NCBI RefSeq assembly: GCF_000264995.1
Contig: NW_006767435.1
Coordinates: 1,698,531 to 1,762,530 of the forward strand
Reading direction: 5' to 3'
Length of the DNA stretch: 64,000 bases
DNA from: Punctularia strigosozonata HHB-11173 SS5
Taxonomy: Eukaryota > Basidiomycota > Agaricomycetes > Corticiales > Punctulariaceae
How positions within the stretch are numbered: position 1 is the first letter of the stretch; the number at the start of each line of letters is the position of its first letter. This document shows, piece after piece, positions 57,362 through 64,000 of the stretch. The position numbers were made by a program, and so were the translations under genes. Under the pieces are notes generated by a model. It saw only the letters and a list, made by a program, of their open reading frames with translations. It was not told the DNA's origin and ran no database searches.

Positions 57362-57875
57362 CGCTCGGTGCACTCAGTGATGAGAGACGGCGCTGGGCCC
57401 GATAAGCGGGCGGACCACGGACGTCGTGTCTTGGACGATGGCGGAGACGCTCTGGCGAGCTGTGCGCTGCCTGGGGCGTCGCGGCCGACGACGGCGACGA
57501 TGACGGGGGGAGATGGTGGTGCTAAGACAAGACGGGTGTCAGTTTAGGGCGGGCTGGAGGCTGGACGACGTTGACTTGCAGGTAGCTTATAGGACGCCGA
57601 TGACCAGCACAACCAGCGGAGACGAGGGCGGGAGGAGAGGAGCGAGGACGGGCGGGCTGGAATAGGGAACAGCCATGGTGTGCACATGTTGCCGTGCTTC
57701 TTGGGCAGCGACCAGCACGCGCACCACGCCGCGTGCTCCCACCCACGCTTATCTCCATCACACGTCCCATACACTCATCATCCAGTCCACACGGCCTACA
57801 AACTATCTACGCCCCGCCGACGTGGAACCGCGCAGCCCGGCCAGTCTGTGCCCCAGTCCCACCACCCGGCCCAGA
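57362..57875. other. Tandem intergenic region
   Basis: About 0.5 kb between the kinase start and the UTP6 stop, GC-rich. Promoter of the kinase; nothing else. Confidence 0.5.
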
Positions 57876-60620
57876 TTAGCTGCTGCCATCCAGAACCGCC
57901 GTCCACCGCGCCTCCAGCTCCGCCCGCCCGCCCGCTCCCAGCCCGCCCCGAGCCGCCACCACCACGTCCCGCGCCGCCCCCCCGCCGTCGTGCCGCACGA
58001 GCCACGCCGCCCAGGCCACGGCCGCCGCCACCTCCTCGCCCTCCAGCCGCCGCCACCGCTCGTACACCCGCCGCAGCACCCCCGCCTCCGTCTCCGATTC
58101 AAACACCGCCCGCCACACGTCCCCGTTAGGCAAATACCGCCTCCCAATCTCGATCACCCGTTCCCCCCGGCGCGTCGCATCCTCCCCAGGCACGTCCGGG
58201 CCCGGAGCCATATGGCCCCCATACAGCACCGTCACGTACCGGATCAGCAGCGCCCGGTGCACGTCCAGCGCCTGGGAAGTCGAACCGTCCGCCGCGAGCA
58301 TCGCCATGCTCTCGCCCAGCAGCCGCTGATCACCAAGCGGAACAGAAGCAGCGCGCGCCACGCAAAGGCAAAAAAAAAAGAATGAACGAAGGACCGAGCT
58401 CAGATCAGAAACGGTTCAACATCCATTAAAAACGTAATGAATCCCATACCTCGAGCAGCTCCCGCCTGGCCTCGGTCCGCGTTCCTGATCCTCTTGCATC
58501 ATCCTCCTCCGCGGCACCGTCGCGGTCAAGCCTTTCAAGGCCCCAAGTCCAGATCGCCAAGTCACCCGCGCAAGTCCTCCTTGCCTCCTCCCACGCCTTG
58601 TCTGCCTCTTCGCGCGTGCTGAACTCTCGCTCGACCTCCAGCCTCTCCAACCAGACTTCGGCGCTCGCACATCTCCTCGTATACCTTTTCGCGATCTTCA
58701 ACACCTTCTCCGTCTCTCCCATCTCCAGATGGCTCTGCGCTCGCAGCAACCGCAGATGCGCCGCCAAGAGCGGTGCCGCGGCCACCTCCTTGGCGACCAA
58801 GCGCAGCGACCCGATCAGATAGAGTTGCTGTAGATCAATATACGTAGACGCGCGCACACACGCAATCCAACGCGATAATGTCAGTATTCACCGTCACGGG
58901 ATATCATGACCAGGAACGTGAAAATCCGGAAGTGAGCCAAACGAAACAAAGCCGCGCAATCCGAATAGGGCGAATCCGCGGTAAATCGCAGGAAGTAGAC
59001 GGAGCAAAGCGGTGGTTAAGATACCGAGGCGGAACCGCGAGAAGCCCCACACCGATAGAGACCGCGATAACGAGAAGCCAAGTACAGAGCGGCCAAAGAT
59101 CCGACCCTGAACATTGTTCGACCCTTCGATCCGCGCAACGCGACAGGGTAAAAATAGCCAACACACAACGTGAACGAGAGGCGAGATGTCGCGTACCAGG
59201 TTGTCATCCAGTTGCGGCTTTGTGCACCATTCTTCCACAAACCGCGCGTACGCGCGAGCGGCGCCGTACTCTTCCTCTTCTGCGTCTTTCTTGCTCTTTT
59301 TCGACCCCGATGCCCGTGAGTGTCCGCGGACGGCCGCCGCGAACGCTTCGTTAGCGTCTTTTAAAGCTTGTACGAGCTCTTCGCCTTCTAGTGCGTCGTT
59401 CAGGAATCGTGTCGCGTGCAGGCTTATCGCTTCTGGATGAGACGCAACGGGCGACGAGCGGAGGAGGGTGTGCAGGTACTCCATGAGGGAGCGCCGCAAG
59501 TGGGGTGGCGAAGGGTAGGTGGCCAAGAGGGTGTGCAGTGCGGTGAAGAGTTCTACGGTGGGCAGAACTATAAATTGTACAGGGTCAGCATATATGCGCC
59601 TATACGCTCGACAGAACGATTGTATGCACCTTTGACGGCGGAAGAGATGACCGATTGGACGATAGCGCCGTTCATGATTTCCTCCCTCGCCCTGTCCGCC
59701 TCGGCCTGTGCATCTGCGTCCTGATCCACGTCCATCCTATCTTCCGCTTCTTCCGCGCTTTCTTTCTCCTTTCCCTTTCCCTGCGCGGCGCCTGCGCTGA
59801 TGCCTAAAATTTCCCACCGCCTCCGCATACTCTCCACGAACCCAAGCTCCATCTTGACGTACTCCCGCCATAACTGAACGCTGTCCGCGTTCAGGCGTAG
59901 GCCGCGCTGGAGCAACGTGCGCGCCGCCGAAGGCGAGCGATGTTCCAGTTCGTGGCCAGCAGCGAGAATGTACAGTGCGGGCGTTGAAGGGTGAAGCTGC
60001 AGCGCTCTGGTGGGAAAGATGAGCAAGTTTATTCGGAGAGGCGAGTAATAAATGTCAGCACGCACCGAGCCGTTATGCGTCCAACGAGCGCGCGAGCGCC
60101 CTCCTGCTTAGCAAGGTGGATGTACTGTATCCATAGCCCGACATCGTCTTTGAACTTCCGCAGCGCACGTTCATATATGTGGAACTGCCGACGGACGAGG
60201 GCGTAGTCCGAGATCGTCGATGGACCCTCAGGAGCCTCTGCGCGAAATCAACATCTCTCAGACATCTAACACAAAGGCATTCTACGCACTAATCCGCTCC
60301 GCTCGCTTCTTACGCAAGGCCTCTAGCTGCATCTCGTATGCCGCATAGCGCAGAAAGTCGGCCTTTTTGGCGACGCGCCGGACCAACGCCGTCTCGAACG
60401 CGGTCCGCTTTTTTATGATCTGCTTGATTTCTTTCTGAGGCGTATCAAGAGTTGAGCATACACCCATAGTGAGGCGTTTTGGACAAACCCCACTTTAGTG
60501 AAGAGACCTTTGTGGACGAGGTCCTTCAGCTCGGCGAGCATCTGCACACGACATTAGTCTTTGTTTCCGCCATTACATCTGCATGCTTACCTGCTCTTGT
60601 TGAAATTGCACTCTCTCCAT
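57876..60620 (-). CDS. UTP6: U3 small nucleolar RNA-associated protein 6 (UTP6)
   Basis: A component of the UTP-B part of the small-subunit processome, needed for 18S rRNA maturation in the nucleolus. Exons in transcript order are 60591-60620, 60494-60541, 60290-60434, 60066-60237, 59630-60006, 59197-59567, 58450-58827 and 57876-58325, giving 656 residues. The N-terminus is typical: MERVQFQQEQMLAELKDLVH, KGLFT, KEIKQIIKKRTAFETALVRR, DFLRYAAYEMQLEALRKKRA. HAT-type helical repeats follow (YALVRRQFHIYERALRKFKD, LWIQYIHLAKQEGA, RALQLHPSTPALYILAAGHE). A Lys/Glu-rich acidic loop lies near residue 250, and a helical C-terminal half ends WTAVLDGSS. Intron 6 (58828-59196) is 369 nt, several times the local norm. 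Confidence 0.93.
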
Positions 60621-60867
60621 GCTGGGCGATTGATCTCCGCGTCCTTACGAATACGCGTACTACGTTAGCTTTGCCAGAAGGGAGCGGAACAGAATAAACT
60701 TTTCCGGAAAGGGGCGCGGTAAACAGAAACGGCCCGCCACACCGTTACATAATCTACCGACTGACTTCCATATCCGGGACGTTCTATCACCCCCCGGCAT
60801 CCCTCCTCTCTGCCTTCCCTTTCGCCTCGTTTTTTCACCCTTACTGCTTATTTGACTGTTCACTACG

Positions 60868-62351
60868 ATGCCCACACGCGCTCAGAGAGGATTGCGTCAC
60901 GCCCGCAATGCCTCGGCAGGATCGTCCAAGGCTGGGCTCAACCTCCACTTCACCCAGAAAGAGCCCGCACCACCAAAGGCCGTTGGCCAGGCCAAGAAGC
61001 ACGGCGAGGTGAGCAAACGTTGCTATTCTGGCTCAATATCGATTTATGTCGACTAACGATGCCCGGACAGGTCCTTACGCGCACGGGTTCTGGCTTGGGG
61101 AGGACGAACAGCGCGGTGCGCGTGCAGTCCAAGGACCAAATAGCCCCCGCGCATCCGAAGAAGTCGGCGGGCGCGCACGCGGGTCATAGAAAGGGTGTAA
61201 CGACGAGCTCGCGGCATAAGGCCGGATTTACGATTGCGAGCCCGTCTACGGATGATGAAGACGAGGACGAATGGATATCCAGCGAAGCCCCCAGCGGCGC
61301 CGCTACTCCGAAACAGACTGAATCCGATGACGAAGAGGAGGAGGAAGTGGCCCCTCCGCCACAGCCAAGACCACCACAACATCAACAGCAATTCCAGGTT
61401 CCGCCAGCGCAGCACGCGAAGCCACCGACGAACGGGGCCATAATAACGAGCGGCTCGTCTCAACAAGTGACGACCCCTCAAGCCGCTCCCCAGACACCAG
61501 CCCCTCCACCGCAGACGCGCGTCACGGCAGCCACACCTCGCACGCCGGAAACGCCGTCGACCAGCTCTCCCCCTTCCCCATCTACCCCGATTGACACTCG
61601 CCCTCCCCTGGCCCGCCAACTGGGGGCCAACGGGTATGGGACGCGCTCAGCAGCCACCTCGCCGACGCATCACGACGACGCCCGTTTTCGCCGTTCGGTG
61701 ACGCGCCCGCCCTCCACGCACTCTGTCACGCGTCTCGACGCGCCGCTCCGACCGCACCCTCTCATCCGCGCGCACTCGCAGGGGCGCGACAGCTTGCTCA
61801 CGGTCAGCAGCAAGCCGGCCCCCCTCGCACCCCTTATGACTGCCGATACCCCTCGCGCGCAGCTGCACACGCTTTCCGCATCGCCGCCCTCCCCCGCGAG
61901 CACGCGCACGGAGACGACTGCCTCGCCCGAGCTGCCCTCACCATCGCACACGTCGACGCAGAACCGGCGCACGTCTATCTCCTCCGCGCGCTCTGTCGCT
62001 ACGATGCCCGTCCTCACGCAAACGCCGACCTCCGCCGTCTCCTCAATGAATTGGGCGCCGCACGACCGCACCCGCACCATGTCCACGATGTCCTCCTCGT
62101 CCGCCAGTTCGCTTGCCGCGATTGCTTCCCGCAGTGGTGCAGTCAAGCGATCCGTGCAAGCCCAGCAGCATGCGCAGACGCATTACATATGTCACCTCCC
62201 GCCTCTACCACCGGCTGGCGTCCTGGAGGCGACGCGTCCGCTGCTGCCACAGCCATACCTGTCCCAGCACGTCAACGTGCTCTCGTACCGCAATCCCATG
62301 CAGGAGTCGTACGATCGTGTCATCCGCGCCAAGTATGGTCGTGTTCGGTGA
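60868..62351 (+). CDS. Disordered conserved fungal protein of unknown function
   Basis: Exons 60868-61008 and 61071-62351 give 473 residues. The N-terminus is basic (MPTRAQRGLRHARNASAGSS) and continues with KAGLNLHFTQKE, RTGSGLGRTNSAVRV and HKAGFTIASPSTDDEDEDEW, then ISSEAPSGAATP and an acidic run. The following 300 residues are Pro/Ser/Thr-rich and low in hydrophobics. The last 60 residues are better ordered and look conserved: YICHLPPLPPAGVLEATRPL and HVNVLSYRNPMQESYDRVIR. The segment around the acidic run followed by a phospho-like SSE..ATP motif resembles fungal regulators of nitrogen/TOR signalling, but I cannot place it. It is divergent from UTP6 with only 247 bp between start codons. 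No signal peptide or membrane helix. Confidence 0.78.
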
Positions 62352-64000
62352 CGCTTTGCTCCATGAGGTTATATGTGTGTACGTGCTTCTCTTCTGTCTT
62401 TGATATAGCCCGCCAACTCATTTCGGTTTCAGATGGATCATAGAACGTTCTCTCTCAGACTACTTCTTCGTGCAGCACATTCCTACAGCCTCTCTGCATA
62501 CAACTCGATCAACTGCCCGTGTACTCTAGCATAACGGTTGCCATATATTTGCTTGTGGTTATTATTCAAGACATGACAGCACCGTAGTCTGTCAAGCGCC
62601 AAGATTAGCCATCGGCGAGCTTCGTTGTATTGATCTTCTGGACTTAACCCTCTTCGCGCGGACAGGTTCGCAAGTGTATGTACGCCATCAAGGGCTGTTC
62701 ACGCCACTATCCGCCCGCGCCAACGTTCACGAATGTTCTACGCGAGAAGCGTCGCAGTGTGCCCGTCTTTGGACTGCCTGGGGTTAAAAAGCTCGAAGAA
62801 GCCTGAAGCCAATGAAAAGACGCATCAACCATCGCAACATCCCTGCCTCGTGCTGTGACAAACCGCCGCTAACCACTGCAAGCGTTTAGTCTTTATCTTT
62901 CTGTCAGTTCTTCCCAACCTCCCATCAGCTGACCGTTGGATCTCCAGTGCGAACACCGGTGGCGCTCAGCACGCTTCTGCTGCTTTGTGAGTGAACTCTG
63001 GCTACAAGCAGTAGTCGCTTCGACCCTGCGGTTTGATAAGGGCTGCTAATGGCAATGCCCCAACCTCGAGTCTGGCGCTCCATGGATAGCAATCTCAGAG
63101 TATGTCTATAGCAAGCCAGTACATGCATTCCGCCCTTGCCGTGCGTTCGGCGTCGATGGCCAGCTAGGATAGCCTGCTCCTATTATCTAGAGGAGATGAA
63201 GTCGTGGCCCGTGTCCAGACCTCAGGCAGTTGGAAGTCTGTTGCCTGCACGAGGCAGTCCTGAGGCTCAGTAGTAGCTCTTATCTACTCTGCGAGCAACT
63301 TACTGTGCAGGTCAGCGTTTGTCAAGCCCCTAACCACAACCCTCCGCGTTCTCTGAAACTACTTCCATTCGATTACATAAGCACCCAACCTTTTGTCTCT
63401 GACCTCAACTCTACCCACGAAGACAATTGGTGACTCGCTGAATGACTCTCATGAAACACTGGAAGAAGCCCGGAGTTCTGGGAGCGCGATCTCTGCTAAT
63501 GCTGCGATCTGGACAAAAGGCCCGCCTAAACAGGGCACAAGGAGCCTTCCCGATCCGGACGCGCGCTCTGACCCTTGCTTGTCTATTGTGCCGGGCTTTG
63601 CGCTCTCCTGCTCCCGTATTGTAGACCATGCTTGGAAAACTGGTGCTGTAACAATTACTTCAGAGCGCTCATACCCTCCGGTCGCTATATCCGGGTCTGG
63701 CCGTTTGCCTCACTGCGTCGTTTTTGTGTGAACCAGCACCTCGGCCGCGTTCTCCCCGTCCGGGTTCCGTCACATTGCGCGCCCGTTCTTTTTACCTCAT
63801 GCCGTGTTGGTGATCGCGCAAGTATAAGGGGACGCCCCTGTTTGGATGAAGGACCATAATCCCCTCCTCCCCCTCCCCTTCAGATTTATAAGTTCCTTTC
63901 CTTTGATACCCTTTCTCTCCACGGAGCGCGCATACAAACATTTACTGTTTTGCGTCCTGTTCTTGTCTTGTGTGCTATCCTATAATCCCTCCGCCCGCTG
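62352..64000. other. 1.65-kb terminal intergenic region, probable promoter at the right edge
   Basis: No coding region was recognised. The last 180 bp look like a promoter for a gene beyond the window: a TATA-like TATAAG at 63823-63828, the palindrome at 63827-63839, a second TATAAG at 63886-63891 and pyrimidine-rich tracts. Confidence 0.45.
63827..63839. promoter_or_regulatory. Palindromic pair of STRE-like elements
   Basis: AGGGGACGCCCCT, two inverted stress-response-element cores (AGGGG/CCCCT) around ACG, overlapping a TATA-like sequence. STREs are bound by Msn2/4-type zinc fingers in yeasts; function here is inferred. Confidence 0.35.

Overview
The window looks like nuclear DNA of a basidiomycete fungus, most likely a wood- or litter-decaying Agaricomycete. 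Genes are dense and lie on both strands. Most carry several short introns (about 45-75 nt, GT..AG), some coding exons are tiny, and there is a typical laccase, a Rds1/ferritin-like secreted protein, a secreted intradiol dioxygenase-like protein, a jelly-roll/transmembrane glycoprotein and an NLR-type protein. All exon models were built by hand from reading frame, splice sites and family conservation. Intron phases were checked for divisibility by three, but nothing was run against a database.

Layout. 0-8.5 kb: the edge of a RING-finger gene (-), electron-transfer flavoprotein alpha (+), the RACK1/Cpc2 ribosomal WD40 protein (-), a nucleoside hydrolase (+) and a secreted intradiol dioxygenase-like protein (-). 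9.5-12.2 kb: a bZIP transcription factor (+) and a LEA2-like membrane protein (-). 12.2-29 kb is a looser, accessory-looking stretch. It holds a kinase-WD40 fusion gene with one in-frame TGA, flanked by two copies of a 47-bp direct repeat; a small secreted protein; a laccase; a Rds1/ferritin-like secreted protein; and an NB-ARC NLR with ten exact 40-residue TPR-like repeats. From 29 kb on the density of housekeeping genes rises again: a conserved unknown, Ap4A phosphorylase, a small four-helix membrane protein, a transmembrane glycoprotein with a 9-nt microexon, a large disordered conserved protein with an apparent 1-nt frameshift, a candidate Rec114-like meiotic protein, two MFS transporters (monocarboxylate-type and fucose-permease-type), a conserved acidic unknown, Got1, ribosomal protein L12, a Pho80-type cyclin, a Ran1/Ksp1-type kinase, UTP6 and a disordered unknown.

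How the parts fit together. The accessory block combines extracellular oxidative chemistry (laccase, Rds1-like protein) with two large intracellular proteins that carry repeat-based sensor domains (WD40 propeller, TPR array) joined to signalling domains (kinase, NB-ARC). That is the kind of gene content expected for fungal recognition or heterokaryon-type systems, and it is the most interesting part of the window. The remaining genes serve translation and ribosome biogenesis (RACK1, RPL12, UTP6), secretion (GOT1), nucleotide metabolism (nucleoside hydrolase, Ap4A phosphorylase), mitochondrial electron transfer (ETF alpha), transport, cell cycle and phosphate signalling. I saw no tRNA, rRNA, CRISPR array or recognisable retroelement.
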